Of a DNA stretch of 54,763 nucleotides, positions 1 to 9,719 are shown in pieces. How positions within the stretch are numbered: position 1 is the stretch's first letter; every line of letters starts with the position of its first letter. The translations under genes were made by a program, and so were the position numbers. Origin of the DNA: Pararhizobium antarcticum (GTDB lineage Bacteria; Pseudomonadota; Alphaproteobacteria; Rhizobiales; Rhizobiaceae); the NCBI RefSeq assembly GCF_001885585.1, contig NZ_LSRP01000088.1, forward strand, positions 1-54,763. The letters are read 5' to 3'. The notes under the pieces are model-generated. The model saw nothing but the letters and a program-made list of their open reading frames with translations. It ran no database searches and was not told where the DNA came from.

Positions 1-6
1 GAAAAT

Positions 7-16
7 ATATCTATAA
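7..16. promoter_or_regulatory. BioR-type operator upstream of bioB
   Basis: The sequence ATATCTATAA matches 9 of 10 bases of the TTATCTATAA palindrome known as the binding site of BioR, the GntR-family biotin repressor of Agrobacterium and other alphaproteobacteria. It lies 41 bases before the bioB start codon, where a repressor would cover or adjoin the promoter. That it controls the whole downstream bio operon is inferred from the position and the compact gene order. The bioR gene itself is not in the window. Confidence 0.7.
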
Positions 17-56
17 TAGAAATCGATAATTTCGGCTCTTTCGGAGATACGCGCTG

Positions 57-1061
57 ATGCAGACGATGAAAATCGATAAAGTGGACAAGAACTCTCCGGA
101 GATGACCGGTTTTATCCGCTGGCACTCCGATGCAGCAGAAAAAATCTATAATCTCGCTTTTAATGATCTTCTGTTCCGCGCCCACTCGGTTCATCGCGCG
201 CATTTCGATCCCAATGCCGTGCAGATGAGCCGGCTGCTCTCGATCAAGACCGGTGGCTGCGCCGAGGATTGCGGTTATTGCAGCCAGTCCGCCCATGCCC
301 CGACCGGTCTCAAGGCATCGAAGCTGATGGAGGTCGAGCGTGTGCTGGAGGAAGCGCGCAAGGCAAAGGCGGGCGGTGCGACACGCTACTGCATGGGGGC
401 GGCCTGGCGCAGCCCGAAGGACCGCGACATGGAGGCGGTTCTGGCCATGGTGCGCGGCGTCCGTTCGCTTGGCCTCGAGACATGCATGACGCTCGGCATG
501 CTGACGCCGGCGCAAAGTGATGCGCTCGCGCAGGCTGGGCTTGATTACTACAACCACAATCTCGACACGTCGGAGCGGTTCTACGGCGAGATCATCACGA
601 CGCGGACCTTTGCCGACCGGCTGGAGACACTCGCCAATGTTCGCGATGCCGGCCTGAAGGTCTGCGCCGGCGGCATTCTCGGCATGGGCGAGACCACGGA
701 TGACCGGATTTCCATGCTGGTGACGCTGGCAAACCTGCCGGTGCCCCCTGAAAGCGTGCCGATCAACATGCTGATCCCCATACCCGGCTCGAAGCTGGCC
801 GATGCGCCACCGGTGGATCCGATCGAATTCATCCGCAGCATCGCGCTTGCCCGCATCCTGATGCCCGCTTCGCATGTGCGGCTGTCGGCCGGCCGCACCG
901 AAATGAGCGACGAGATGCAAGCGCTCTGTTTCTTCGCCGGCGCAAACTCGATCTTCGTTGGCGAGACCCTTCTGACCGCCGGCAATCCGGGCGAAGACAA
1001 GGATGCGGCGTTGTTTCGCCGGTTGGGCCTGACGCCGATGCAGCCGGATGTCGGCGCATGA
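57..1061 (+). CDS. bioB: Biotin synthase BioB
   Basis: Radical SAM enzyme that inserts sulfur into dethiobiotin, the last step of biotin synthesis, in the cytoplasm. At 334 residues it has the normal family length. The radical SAM cysteines are C68, C72 and C75 in the CxxxCxxC motif [15 protein letters not shown], which bind the 4Fe-4S cluster. The ATG at 57 follows a GGAGA stretch at 42-46. A second in-frame ATG lies at 66, so the start could be three codons later. It is the first gene of bioBFDAZ and its stop overlaps the bioF start (ATGA). A BioR-like box upstream suggests repression when biotin is plentiful. Confidence 0.97.
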   Translation: MQTMKIDKVDKNSPEMTGFIRWHSDAAEKIYNLAFNDLLFRAHSVHRAHFDPNAVQMSRLLSIKTGGCAEDCGYCSQSAHAPTGLKASKLMEVERVLEEARKAKAGGATRYCMGAAWRSPKDRDMEAVLAMVRGVRSLGLETCMTLGMLTPAQSDALAQAGLDYYNHNLDTSERFYGEIITTRTFADRLETLANVRDAGLKVCAGGILGMGETTDDRISMLVTLANLPVPPESVPINMLIPIPGSKLADAPPVDPIEFIRSIALARILMPASHVRLSAGRTEMSDEMQALCFFAGANSIFVGETLLTAGNPGEDKDAALFRRLGLTPMQPDVGA

Positions 1062-2203
1062 GCGCAGGCGCGCTGATGCAGTATCGCAAATCGCTGTCCG
1101 GGCTGGAGCGCAAGGGCCGGCTTCGCACCCTGTTGCCGCAGGCCGGCGCCGATTTCACCTCGAACGATTATCTGGCCCTGGCGGCGGCACCGCGTATCCG
1201 CGCGGCCCTTTCGGCAGCGCTGGCGCAGGGTCTGCCGGCCGGTGCTGGCGGCTCGCGCTTGCTGCGTGGCAATCATCCGGAGCATGTGGCGCTGGAGGAG
1301 GAAGCGGCGGCGTTCTTCGGCGTCGAGCGGGTGCTCTATTTCGGCAGCGGTTACGCCGCGAATACGGCCTTGTTCGCCACCCTGCCGCAGCGCGGCGATC
1401 TGATTGTGCATGATGCGCTGGTGCATGCGAGCGCCCATGACGGTATTCGCGCAAGCCGAGCGCCGGCCGTGTCCGTGTCGCACAACGATGTCGCAGCCTT
1501 CGAGACGGCGATTGTCGCTTGGCGGCGGAGCGGTGCAACGGGGCATCCGTGGATCGCTGTCGAAAGCCTCTATTCCATGGATGGCGACCGTGCGCCGCTG
1601 GCAGCGCTTGCCGATCTGGCCGACCGGCATGACGGTTTCCTGGTCATCGACGAAGCCCATGCGACGGGCGTGTTCGGCGCCGCCGGAAGGGGTCTGGCAG
1701 CAGAGCTTGAAAGACGCTCCAACATCATCGTGTTGCACACCTGCGGCAAGGCGCTCGGTGCGTCCGGTGCGCTGGTCGGCGCCAGCGGCGAGATCTGTGA
1801 CTACCTGATCAATCGGGCGCGCAGCTTCATCTATGCGACGGCACCGTCGCCGCTGATGGCGGTCGCCGTGCGCGAGGCGTTGAAACTGCTGTCCGACGAG
1901 CCGGATCGCCTGCAGGACTTTGCAGCATTGCGGACATTCGCCAATGCGGAACTTGAGGCGGTGCTTGGCCTTGAAGGCAGCGGCTCGCAGATCCTGCCGG
2001 TCAGGATCGGCGACAATGGCCGGGCTGCGTCCATCGCCGCGCGCATGCGCGCCAAGGGGTTCGATATCCGTGCCATACGCCCGCCGACCGTTCCGGAGGG
2101 GACCTCCCGGCTGAGGATTGCCATCACGCTCAACGTCGACAGGCCGATGATCCGAAACATGTTTGCCGACCTAGCCGGCGTGATGGCGGAGATACCGGCA
2201 TGA
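1058..2203 (+). CDS. bioF: 8-amino-7-oxononanoate synthase BioF
   Basis: PLP enzyme of the alpha-oxoamine synthase family that condenses pimeloyl-ACP (or -CoA) with L-alanine to give 8-amino-7-oxononanoate, the first ring-assembly step of biotin. It has 381 residues. The PLP lysine is K231 in [11 protein letters not shown], and the DEAH motif that contacts PLP is at about 199-202. The start ATG overlaps the bioB stop by four bases (ATGA). An internal ATG at 1076 would give a protein six residues shorter and cannot be excluded. Translational coupling to bioB and bioD indicates one transcript. Confidence 0.96.
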   Translation: MSAGALMQYRKSLSGLERKGRLRTLLPQAGADFTSNDYLALAAAPRIRAALSAALAQGLPAGAGGSRLLRGNHPEHVALEEEAAAFFGVERVLYFGSGYAANTALFATLPQRGDLIVHDALVHASAHDGIRASRAPAVSVSHNDVAAFETAIVAWRRSGATGHPWIAVESLYSMDGDRAPLAALADLADRHDGFLVIDEAHATGVFGAAGRGLAAELERRSNIIVLHTCGKALGASGALVGASGEICDYLINRARSFIYATAPSPLMAVAVREALKLLSDEPDRLQDFAALRTFANAELEAVLGLEGSGSQILPVRIGDNGRAASIAARMRAKGFDIRAIRPPTVPEGTSRLRIAITLNVDRPMIRNMFADLAGVMAEIPA

Positions 2204-2838
2204 CGGCGCGCTTTGTTGTCACCGGCACCGATACCGGCATCGGCAAGACGGTGTTTGCGGCCGGGTTGGCGGGTGTGTTGGCGGCATCCTACTGGAAACC
2301 CGTGCAGGCCGGTCTCGACACGGAAACCGACAGCGAAACCGTAAGGCGGCTCGGCGGTCTCCCCGGCATTCGCATCCTGTCCGAGGCCTATCGCCTGAAG
2401 ACGCCGGCATCGCCCCATCTGGCAGCCCGCATCGATGGCGTGACAATCGACCCGGCAACGCTGCTGCCGCCAGCAGCGGATGGACCGCTGGTGATCGAGG
2501 GCGCCGGCGGCTTGCTGGTGCCGCTGAGCGAAACGATCGTGTTCGCCGATGTCTTCGCCCGCTGGCAGATCCCCGTCATTCTCTGTGCCCGCACCGGTCT
2601 TGGCACCATAAATCACACGCTGCTGTCGCTGGAAGCCCTGCACCGCCGCGATATACCGGTGTTCGGGGTTGCCTTCATCGGGGACGAGCAGACCGAAACG
2701 CAGGCGATCATCGCCAGCATGGGCGGCGTACCGGTTCTGGGACGCCTGCCGCGCCTCGATCCCCTGACGCCGCAGTCCCTGCGCCAGGCCTTCCAGAGCC
2801 ATTTCGCGATGGACCGTTTTCAGGAGGCCCTGTCTTGA
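2200..2838 (+). CDS. bioD: Dethiobiotin synthetase BioD
   Basis: ATP-dependent carboxylase that closes the ureido ring of 7,8-diaminopelargonate to form dethiobiotin. The N-terminal P-loop GTDTGIGKT (residues 9-17, K16) and the YWKPVQAG motif near residue 33 are the family signatures. The usual motif is KPVQSG or KPVQTG, so the alanine is a mild variant. Its 212 residues are normal. The ATG overlaps the bioF stop (ATGA), and its own stop overlaps the bioA start. Neighbours place it as the third cistron of the biotin operon, although it acts after BioA in the pathway. Confidence 0.96.
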   Translation: MTARFVVTGTDTGIGKTVFAAGLAGVLAASYWKPVQAGLDTETDSETVRRLGGLPGIRILSEAYRLKTPASPHLAARIDGVTIDPATLLPPAADGPLVIEGAGGLLVPLSETIVFADVFARWQIPVILCARTGLGTINHTLLSLEALHRRDIPVFGVAFIGDEQTETQAIIASMGGVPVLGRLPRLDPLTPQSLRQAFQSHFAMDRFQEALS

Positions 2839-4115
2839 GCCCTGCCGCTTCCCGCTCGCCCGTCTGGCATCCGTTCACGCAGCACGCGCTCGAGCCGCCG
2901 ATGAAGCGCATTGTCCGCACCGAGGGCGCCCATCTTGTCGACGAAACGGGCGAGCTTATCCTCGATGCCATCTCGTCCTGGTGGGTGATTACCCACGGCC
3001 ATCGCCATCCGCCGATCATGCAGGCCATCCGCGATGCCACCGAAGCCTATGGCCAGATCATCTTCGCCGAATATACCCACGAACCGGCGGAAGCGCTGGC
3101 AAGCGGCCTGATCGAAATTGCGCCTCCGGGTCTTGCGCATGTGTTCTATTCCGACAGTGGTTCGACCTGTGTCGAGGTGGCGCTGAAGATGGCGCTCGGT
3201 TTCTTTCACAATTCCGGCACGCCGCGCCGCCGCATCGTCGTCATGGAGCACGGCTATCACGGCGATACGATCGGGACCATGTCGACAGGTGAGCGCGGCG
3301 TCTTCAATGCAGCCTACGAGCCGCTTCTCTTCGGGGTCGATCGCCTGCCGTTTCCGGCCCCCGGCAAGGAGCAGGATACGCTCGATGCCTTCGAGGGCTT
3401 CTGCCGGACAGGGCAGGTCGCAGCGCTTCTGATCGAGCCGCTGGTGCTCGGTGCCGGTGGCATGAAAATGTACCCCGCCACGGTTCTGTCCGAATTGAAG
3501 CGGATCGCCGAACGCCATGACAGCCTGCTGATCGCGGACGAGGTGATGACGGGCTGGGGCCGGACCGGCACCATGTTTGCCTGTTCACAGGCCGCGCTAA
3601 CCCCCGATATCCTCTGCACCTCGAAGGGACTGACCGGCGGTGCGCTGCCCCTGGCGGCAACGCTCTGCACGGCGGCAATCTTCGACGCGCATCTGTCCAC
3701 GGACCGCAGCCGGACCTTCTTTCACTCCAGTTCCTATACGGCCAACCCGATTGCCTGTGCTGCCGCCCTTGCCAATCTCGAGGTCTGGAAGAACGAGCCG
3801 GTCGGCGCTCGCGTGGATGCGCTGTCGGCAATGCAGGAAGCGCGGCTGGCGCCGTTGCAGAACAACAGGCACTTCGCCGATGTTCGCCGGACCGGGACGA
3901 TCGTGGCGCTCGACCTTGATGTCCCCGGAGGCGGTTATCTCGCCGATGTCGGTCCGCGACTGCGCGCCTTCTTCCGGCAGAAAAACCTGCTGATCCGCCC
4001 CTTGGGCAATATCATCTACCTGATGCCGCCCTATTGCGTCACGGCGACGGAACTCGATTGCGCCTATGCAGCCATCGAGGAGGCGGCCCAACGAGTCGCC
4101 GAGGGCACGGTGTGA
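2835..4115 (+). CDS. bioA: Adenosylmethionine-8-amino-7-oxononanoate aminotransferase BioA
   Basis: Class III PLP aminotransferase that uses S-adenosylmethionine as amino donor to make 7,8-diaminopelargonate. It has 426 residues and shows the BioA features WHPFTQH at 11-17, SSWW at 47-50, the SDSGST loop at 106-111, and PLP lysine K264 in CTSKGLTGG. The chosen start is a TTG at 2835 that overlaps the bioD stop (TTGA) and follows a CAGGAGG ribosome site at 2820-2826. No better ATG exists near the conserved N-terminus. The non-ATG start and overlap suggest coupling to bioD translation. Confidence 0.95.
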   Translation: MSPAASRSPVWHPFTQHALEPPMKRIVRTEGAHLVDETGELILDAISSWWVITHGHRHPPIMQAIRDATEAYGQIIFAEYTHEPAEALASGLIEIAPPGLAHVFYSDSGSTCVEVALKMALGFFHNSGTPRRRIVVMEHGYHGDTIGTMSTGERGVFNAAYEPLLFGVDRLPFPAPGKEQDTLDAFEGFCRTGQVAALLIEPLVLGAGGMKMYPATVLSELKRIAERHDSLLIADEVMTGWGRTGTMFACSQAALTPDILCTSKGLTGGALPLAATLCTAAIFDAHLSTDRSRTFFHSSSYTANPIACAAALANLEVWKNEPVGARVDALSAMQEARLAPLQNNRHFADVRRTGTIVALDLDVPGGGYLADVGPRLRAFFRQKNLLIRPLGNIIYLMPPYCVTATELDCAYAAIEEAAQRVAEGTV

Positions 4116-5095
4116 GCAGCGCCAGCCAGATTGCCGGGTTCGGGCATGCGGTGCCGGAACGCCGCGTCGACAATCTGCAGATCGAGCGTCAGCTGGGTCT
4201 CGAACCCGGCTGGATCGAGCGTCGCACCGGCATCCGCTCCAGGCGCTGGGCAGCGGATGGCGACACGCTGACCGATCTTGCCGCGAGAGCCGGCGCGATG
4301 GCGCTTGAGGATGCCGGCATCGCGCGGGAGAGCGTGGCATTGACGCTGCTCGCCACATCGACGCCGGATCATTTGCTCCCCCCGTCCGGGCCGCTCCTGG
4401 CCCACAAGCTCGGACTCGCCCGGTCCGGGGCGATTGACCTTGCCGGCGCGTGTTCGGGCTTTCTTTATGCCCTGACACTCGCCGACGGCTTTGTGCGGAC
4501 CCAGGGGCTTCCGGTTCTGGTGGTTGCCGCCAATATCCTCAGCCGGCGCATCAATCCGGCCGAACGGGCAACGGCTGTGCTGTTTGCGGATGCTGCCGGC
4601 GCGGTGGTCCTTGCGCCCTCGGATATCACAGGCCATGGCCTTCTCGGCATGGACCTTACCGCCGATGGCCGCGGCTATGACCTGATCTCGATCGCGGCGG
4701 GCGGCAGCAGCCGTCCCTTCGCACCGAGTATGGAATCGGCCGATTGCCTGATGACCATGCGCGACGGCCGGGAAATGTTCAGCCAGGCCGTCCGGATGAT
4801 GACGGGATGTGCCGGCCGCGCCTTGGCCCGGGCCGGGATTGCCGCAGGCGAGATCGATCGTTTCGTTCCGCACCAGGCCAATGGCCGCATTTCCGATGCG
4901 GTGTGCGCCGGTCTGCTGATCGATCCGGATAGGGCGTTCCGGACGATCGCGGAGTTTGGAAATTCGTCGGCGGCCACCATCCCGCTGTCCCTGTCGTTGG
5001 CCCATCGCCATCGTCCTTTCACGACAGGTGAAAAGGTGCTGCTGACGGCGGCAGGCGCCGGCTTGACGGGGGGGGCCTGTGTCATCGGTATATGA
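4112..5095 (+). CDS. bioZ: BioZ, KASIII-like ketosynthase for pimeloyl-ACP supply
   Basis: Beta-ketoacyl-ACP synthase III-like enzyme, 327 residues from the GTG at 4112, which overlaps the bioA stop (GTGA). The reading frame stays open further upstream inside bioA, but conservation begins only here. The catalytic triad is visible: C114 in [12 protein letters not shown]254 in VPHQANGRI and N284 in [11 protein letters not shown]. Work on Agrobacterium BioZ assigns condensation of glutaryl-CoA with malonyl-ACP to 3-ketopimeloyl-ACP, which the fatty acid cycle then converts to pimeloyl-ACP. It thereby replaces BioC/BioH. The specificity here is inferred from operon position and family, not from residues. 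Confidence 0.93.
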   Translation: MSSASQIAGFGHAVPERRVDNLQIERQLGLEPGWIERRTGIRSRRWAADGDTLTDLAARAGAMALEDAGIARESVALTLLATSTPDHLLPPSGPLLAHKLGLARSGAIDLAGACSGFLYALTLADGFVRTQGLPVLVVAANILSRRINPAERATAVLFADAAGAVVLAPSDITGHGLLGMDLTADGRGYDLISIAAGGSSRPFAPSMESADCLMTMRDGREMFSQAVRMMTGCAGRALARAGIAAGEIDRFVPHQANGRISDAVCAGLLIDPDRAFRTIAEFGNSSAATIPLSLSLAHRHRPFTTGEKVLLTAAGAGLTGGACVIGI

Positions 5096-5237
5096 GGCGC
5101 AGCAGAGAGCGGTGTTTTGCTGCAGTCATCCGATCTCTGTCGATTATTGCCACTATGTATTTGCAGTCGGCGCCCTCGGCGGTCATTCTCCTGTCATTGC
5201 GCGACACGCGTCGTGAAATGAATGCCGAGGAGCTTGT

Positions 5238-6875
5238 GTGGTTGAGGTGGCCGATCCGTTTCCCGATTTTGGGCTGAGCGTCGAAGACCGGCGCCATGCG
5301 GTGCGCGGGCATTATTACGAGACGCCCGGCATGGATGGCGCGCGGGGCGAAATCTGGTGCTACACAAGCGCCTTCTCCTATGCACGGGGCGCGACCGTCG
5401 ACCTGCATATCAGTTCGACAGCTGCCACCTGCGAAATGGAAATTATCCGCGATGGCGGCGTTGAAACGAGCGTCTACGGCACGGACGAGATTGCCACCGT
5501 CTGGCAGGAGACTCCGGACCAGTGTTCCGTCGATGGTTGTGGCTGGGCGCCAAGCCACACGTTCCGCATCCACGAAAGCTGGCCCTCCGGCGCCTATCGC
5601 ATCACGCTGACCGCAGAAGGTCGCGATGGCAAGCCGATCCGCTGCCATCATCTCATCATCGTCGTGCCGAATGCCGGACGGAAACCCGGCCGGATCCTGC
5701 AGGTGGCGGCGACTGGTACCTGGGCGGCCTACAACACCTGGGGCGGCTCCAATCACTATCAGGGCATAACCGGGGAAAACCGCGACCAGTTTGCCACTAC
5801 CGTCAGTCGCGAACGGCCATGGGGCCGGGGGTTCGTCGTTCTGCCGGCGGATGCGCCGCGTGTGCCGCTGGAGGTCAGCCTGCCGCCCGGCACCGTGCCG
5901 CGGTATCCGCACATGGAATGGGCCTATGCGAAGGGCTATTCCAAGAAATATGCCTCGGCCGGCTGGGCAAGTTACGACAGCCATTTCTTCCGCTGGGCTG
6001 AGCGCCAGGGTTATGCCGTCGATCTGATGTCGCAGGACGAGTTGCATGTGCGGCCCGAACTGCTCGATGGTTATGACTGCGTCGTCTGCGTCGGCCATGA
6101 CGAATACTGGACCTGGGAGATGCGCGACGCGATCGATCGATACGTCGATCAAGGCGGCCATGTCGCGCGCTTCGCCGGCAATTTCATGTGGCAGACACGG
6201 CTGGAGGACGAGGGGCGACGGCAGGTCTGCTATAAATATGTCGCCCGAACACAGGATCCCGTCTATGCGACCGGCGACATAACCCGTGCCACCAATTCCT
6301 GGGAAGCGCCTGAGATCGGCAGGCCTGGCGCCTTGACCTTCGGGCTTAACGCCACCAATGGCGTCTATGCCGGCTGGGGCGGCTGCGCGCCGCGCGGCGT
6401 CCGGGGTTTTCCGGTCTATCGCCCCGGCCACTGGGCCTTTGCCGGCACCGGCCTGTTCTATGGCGATCTTATCGGTGCCGACAGCCATATCTATGGCTAC
6501 GAGGTCGATGGCCTCTCCTACGACATCCGCCACGGCCTGCCTTATCCTTCGGCCGACAGCGGCGCGCCGGAGGGCCTCGAAATCCTGGCGCTCGGCATGG
6601 CGAGCCAGGTCGAAGAAAGCGACATGCTTGCCCCCGAAGACCAGTTCTTTGGCGACGAGGACGGCCGCTTCATTGCCGAGACGCTCTATGGCGAGGCGAG
6701 CGACGAAAACATGGAAAAGGTTCGCTACAGCAATGGCATGATCGTCCATTTCAAGCGCGGGCAGGGCGAGGTCTTCCACGCCGGAAGCTGCGAATGGGTA
6801 GCCGGGCTGTTGCGCCTTGATTCCATGGTGGAACGTATCACCGCCAATGTCCTCAACCGTTTTCTCAACCGATAA
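5238..6875 (+). CDS. N,N-dimethylformamidase large-subunit-like protein
   Basis: 545-residue protein resembling the catalytic C-terminal part of the large (beta) subunit of N,N-dimethylformamidase, an iron-dependent amidohydrolase. Recognisable family motifs are WAAYNTWGGSNHY at 162-174 and GHDEYW at 286-291. The N-terminal 150 residues look like a beta-sandwich domain. Known dimethylformamidase large subunits are about 760 residues and pair with a small subunit; this protein is about 200 shorter and no small-subunit gene is nearby. The start is GTG 5238 behind GAGGAGC at 5226-5232. It is followed after 21 bases by the aminotransferase gene. The substrate is unknown, and formamide hydrolysis should not be assumed. 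Confidence 0.78.
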   Translation: MVEVADPFPDFGLSVEDRRHAVRGHYYETPGMDGARGEIWCYTSAFSYARGATVDLHISSTAATCEMEIIRDGGVETSVYGTDEIATVWQETPDQCSVDGCGWAPSHTFRIHESWPSGAYRITLTAEGRDGKPIRCHHLIIVVPNAGRKPGRILQVAATGTWAAYNTWGGSNHYQGITGENRDQFATTVSRERPWGRGFVVLPADAPRVPLEVSLPPGTVPRYPHMEWAYAKGYSKKYASAGWASYDSHFFRWAERQGYAVDLMSQDELHVRPELLDGYDCVVCVGHDEYWTWEMRDAIDRYVDQGGHVARFAGNFMWQTRLEDEGRRQVCYKYVARTQDPVYATGDITRATNSWEAPEIGRPGALTFGLNATNGVYAGWGGCAPRGVRGFPVYRPGHWAFAGTGLFYGDLIGADSHIYGYEVDGLSYDIRHGLPYPSADSGAPEGLEILALGMASQVEESDMLAPEDQFFGDEDGRFIAETLYGEASDENMEKVRYSNGMIVHFKRGQGEVFHAGSCEWVAGLLRLDSMVERITANVLNRFLNR

Positions 6876-6896
6876 GATTCGACAGAGCAAATCCAC

Positions 6897-8252
6897 ATGA
6901 CCATTGAACGTCCCGCTTCCCATCTCTTCTACGTCACGCGCCTGCGCCGTCCGCTGGTCGATCGTGCCGACGGCATCTATTTCTGGACGGCGGATGGCAA
7001 ACGCTTCATCGATGGATCGAGCGGGCCGATGGTCAGCAATATCGGCCATGGCAATCGTCATGTGATCGAGGCGATGAAACGGCAGATGGAGAAGACCACC
7101 TTCGCCTATCGCCTGCATTTCGAAAACGAGCCGGCCGAGGAACTGGCACGGCGCTTGGCCGGCAAGATGCCCGGCGATCTCGACCGGATCTTCTTCGTCT
7201 CCGGCGGGTCCGAAGCGGTGGAATCGGCGATCAAGCTCGCCCGCCAATGGGCCGTCGCCACCGGCCAGTCGAAGCGCTGGAAGGTCATCGGCCGCTTCCC
7301 GTCCTATCACGGCGGCACGATGGGCGCGCTCGGCGTCACCGGCGATCTGGCGCTGACCGAAACCTTTGCGCCGCAGATCCAGCCGATGCCCGCCATCCCG
7401 GCGCCGCGTGCCTATCGCGACCGCGACAACCTGTCGATGGAAGAGCGTGGCCTGCGGTATGCCGATATGCTGGAGGCAAAAATCCTGGAAGAGGGCGCAG
7501 ACAGCGTCGTTGCCTTCATCATGGAGCCGATCGGCGGGGCTGCAACCGCAGCCCTTGTTGCGCCTGACAGCTACTTCGCCCGCATCCGCGAGATCTGCGA
7601 TCGTTATGGCATCCTTCTTATCCATGACGAGGTGATGACCGGGGCTGCCCGCACCGGCCGCTATCTCGGCGGCGATCACTGGAACTGCCGGCCGGACATC
7701 GTCACGATGTCGAAGGGCATCGGCTCCGGTTATGCGGCGCTGGGCGCCATGGCTGCGTCATCGCGGCTGGTCAAACCGGTGCTGGACATGGGCGGTTTCC
7801 AGCACGGCTATACCTATGCCGGCAATCCGCTCGCCTGCGCCGCCGGTCTGGCGGTGCTGGAGGAAATGGAGCGGCTGGACTGCGAAGGCAATGCGGTCCG
7901 GATGGGTACCCTGCTGAAGGGCGAAATGGAGGCGCTGTCAAAACGCTTCCCGTTCATTGCCGGCGTGCGCGGCAAGGGACTGCTGCTCGGCGCCGATCTG
8001 GTGGCCGACCCCGTGACCTTCCAGTCGTTGCCCAAGGCCAAGGCCACCAACCAGCGCCTCGTCGACCTCTGCTACGAGCGCGGCCTGATCATCTATTCCC
8101 GGCGCATCCGCGGCGACGGGATCGAGGCCGACAATTTCATGCTTGCGCCGCCTTTGATCATCACCGCGGAACAGGTGGGCGAAATGGTGGCGATCCTTGC
8201 CGATGCGCTCGGGGTTCTGGCGCGCGAACTGGATCTGCCGGTGAATGGGTAA
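6897..8252 (+). CDS. Class III aminotransferase (PLP, omega type)
   Basis: 451-residue cytoplasmic PLP-dependent aminotransferase of subgroup III (the ornithine / beta-alanine / omega-amino acid transaminase family). Motifs: SGGSEAVESAIKLAR at about 102-116, YHGGTMGALG at 137-146, IHDEVMTGAARTG at 242-254 with the cofactor-contacting Asp, and Schiff-base lysine K273 in MSKGIGSGY. The gene starts 21 bases after the dimethylformamidase-like gene and overlaps the BKACE gene. Context suggests it turns an amino acid, perhaps a beta-amino acid, into the keto acid used by the next enzyme. That role is inferred; the amino donor and acceptor cannot be read from the sequence. Confidence 0.88.
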   Translation: MTIERPASHLFYVTRLRRPLVDRADGIYFWTADGKRFIDGSSGPMVSNIGHGNRHVIEAMKRQMEKTTFAYRLHFENEPAEELARRLAGKMPGDLDRIFFVSGGSEAVESAIKLARQWAVATGQSKRWKVIGRFPSYHGGTMGALGVTGDLALTETFAPQIQPMPAIPAPRAYRDRDNLSMEERGLRYADMLEAKILEEGADSVVAFIMEPIGGAATAALVAPDSYFARIREICDRYGILLIHDEVMTGAARTGRYLGGDHWNCRPDIVTMSKGIGSGYAALGAMAASSRLVKPVLDMGGFQHGYTYAGNPLACAAGLAVLEEMERLDCEGNAVRMGTLLKGEMEALSKRFPFIAGVRGKGLLLGADLVADPVTFQSLPKAKATNQRLVDLCYERGLIIYSRRIRGDGIEADNFMLAPPLIITAEQVGEMVAILADALGVLARELDLPVNG

Positions 8253-9192
8253 GGACGTCAAAGTGAAAAACAAGGTCATCATCACCTGCGCTGTCACCGG
8301 CTCCGTCCACACGCCGTCGATGAGCCCGCATCTTCCGGTCACCCCGGACGAGATCGCCGCACAGGCGATTGCCGCAGCAGAGGCGGGGGCCTCCATCCTG
8401 CACCTCCACGCGCGCAACCCTGAGGACGGCCGCCCGACGGCTGATCCCCAAGTCTTCATGCAGTTCCTGCCGCGCATCAGGCAGGCCACCGATGCCGTCA
8501 TCAACATCTCCACCGGCGGCAGTTCGCTGATGACGCTGGAGGATCGGCTGGCGGCAGCGCTTCAGGCAGAGCCGGAAATGTGCTCTCTCAACATGGGTTC
8601 GATGAATTTCGGCATCTTCCCGCTCGCCAGGCCCGACATGGTCTGGCAGCACGCATGGGAGCCGCAGCTGCTCGAGGCGACGCGCGGCACGATCTTCAAG
8701 AACACCTTCTCCGATATCGAAAGCATCCTGAAGCAGCTTGGTGAAGGCTGCGGCACGCGCTTTGAATTCGAATGTTACGACGTCGGCCATCTCTATACGC
8801 TGAAGCATTTTTATGATCGCGGGCTGGTCAGGGGGCCTCTGTTCATCCAGTTCGTGCTCGGCATCCTCGGCGGCATCGGCGCCGATCCGGAAAATCTTCT
8901 GCATATGAAACGCATTGCCGACAAGCTGTTCGGCGACCAATATCGCTTCTCTGTTCTAGCGGCCGGACGCCAGCAGATGCCGCTGATCACGATGGGAGCC
9001 ACCATGCGGGGCAATGTCCGGGTCGGGCTGGAGGATAGCCTCTATCTCGGACGCGGCGAACTGGCGAAATCCAATGCCGAACAGGTGGCGCGCATCCGCA
9101 CCATCCTCGAAAACCTGTCGCTGGAAATCGCCACGCCCGACGAGGCGCGGGCCATGCTGGCGCTCAAGGGCGGCGATCGGGTGGCGTTCTGA
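8245..9192 (+). CDS. BKACE family beta-keto acid cleavage enzyme (DUF849)
   Basis: Member of the family founded by 3-keto-5-aminohexanoate cleavage enzyme. These zinc TIM-barrel enzymes react a beta-keto acid with acetyl-CoA to give acetoacetate and a new acyl-CoA. The N-terminal ITCAVTGS, the metal-binding pair H53/H55 in ILHLHARNPEDGRPT, and the late RVGLEDSLYLGRGE segment are family hallmarks. It has 315 residues from ATG 8245, which overlaps the upstream gene by eight bases. GTG 8263 is a strong alternative because AAGGACG at 8251-8257 is well placed for it, giving 309 residues. The keto acid used is unknown; family members vary widely. Confidence 0.88.
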   Translation: MGKDVKVKNKVIITCAVTGSVHTPSMSPHLPVTPDEIAAQAIAAAEAGASILHLHARNPEDGRPTADPQVFMQFLPRIRQATDAVINISTGGSSLMTLEDRLAAALQAEPEMCSLNMGSMNFGIFPLARPDMVWQHAWEPQLLEATRGTIFKNTFSDIESILKQLGEGCGTRFEFECYDVGHLYTLKHFYDRGLVRGPLFIQFVLGILGGIGADPENLLHMKRIADKLFGDQYRFSVLAAGRQQMPLITMGATMRGNVRVGLEDSLYLGRGELAKSNAEQVARIRTILENLSLEIATPDEARAMLALKGGDRVAF

Positions 9193-9695
9193 TGGCGGAG
9201 GCTCCCCTGCGTATCCGGCTGGCCGTAGCCGGTGATGCCGAAACCATCCATTCCGGCCTGATGATGATCGCCCGGCATCTGGGCGAGGAGGGCAGGATCA
9301 CGGCGACCCCCGCCGACCTTCTCCGCCATGGCTTCGGGCACCGTCCCGCTTTCACGGCGCTGATCGCCGAGATCGGCAGTGATTTCGCCGGCCTGTCGCT
9401 GTATTTCCCCAGTTTCTCGACATGGCGCGGTAAACCGGGCGCCTATATCCAGGACATCGTGGTCGATGAACGCTTTCGTGGTGCCGGTATCGGCGTTGCC
9501 CTGCTCCGGGCGACGGCCGGGCATGTGCGGCAGGATGGCGGGTGTTACCTGCGCCTCTCGGTCGATGCGAAAAATGTCGCTGCGCAGCATTTTTATGAGC
9601 GCATGGGGCTCGAATGGTCGATGCATGAGCATATTCATGCCGTGTATGGCGATGCCTTCGATGTGCTGGCCGGCCAGCACGAGAGCGGTGTCTGA
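9192..9695 (+). CDS. GNAT family N-acetyltransferase
   Basis: 167-residue acetyltransferase with the acetyl-CoA motif A of the GNAT fold: YIQDIVVDERFRGAGIGVAL at about 82-101, which includes the R/Q-x-x-G-x-G/A pyrophosphate loop, followed by the motif B segment NVAAQHFYERMGLEW. The start ATG shares one base with the BKACE stop (TGATG), so the two are translationally coupled. The substrate is not identifiable. The gene for a deacetylase-family enzyme follows 24 bases later. Opposed acetylation and deacetylation of one metabolite or amine is a reasonable but untested idea. Confidence 0.86.
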   Translation: MAEAPLRIRLAVAGDAETIHSGLMMIARHLGEEGRITATPADLLRHGFGHRPAFTALIAEIGSDFAGLSLYFPSFSTWRGKPGAYIQDIVVDERFRGAGIGVALLRATAGHVRQDGGCYLRLSVDAKNVAAQHFYERMGLEWSMHEHIHAVYGDAFDVLAGQHESGV

Positions 9696-9719
9696 TATGA
9701 TTTGCGAAAGGCCTGACCG

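Noticed and set aside
5082-7679. 865-codon open frame on the minus strand opposite bioZ end, the dimethylformamidase-like gene and the aminotransferase gene
   Set aside because: It mirrors real plus-strand genes in a GC-rich genome, has no ribosome site or recognisable domain, and crosses gene boundaries.
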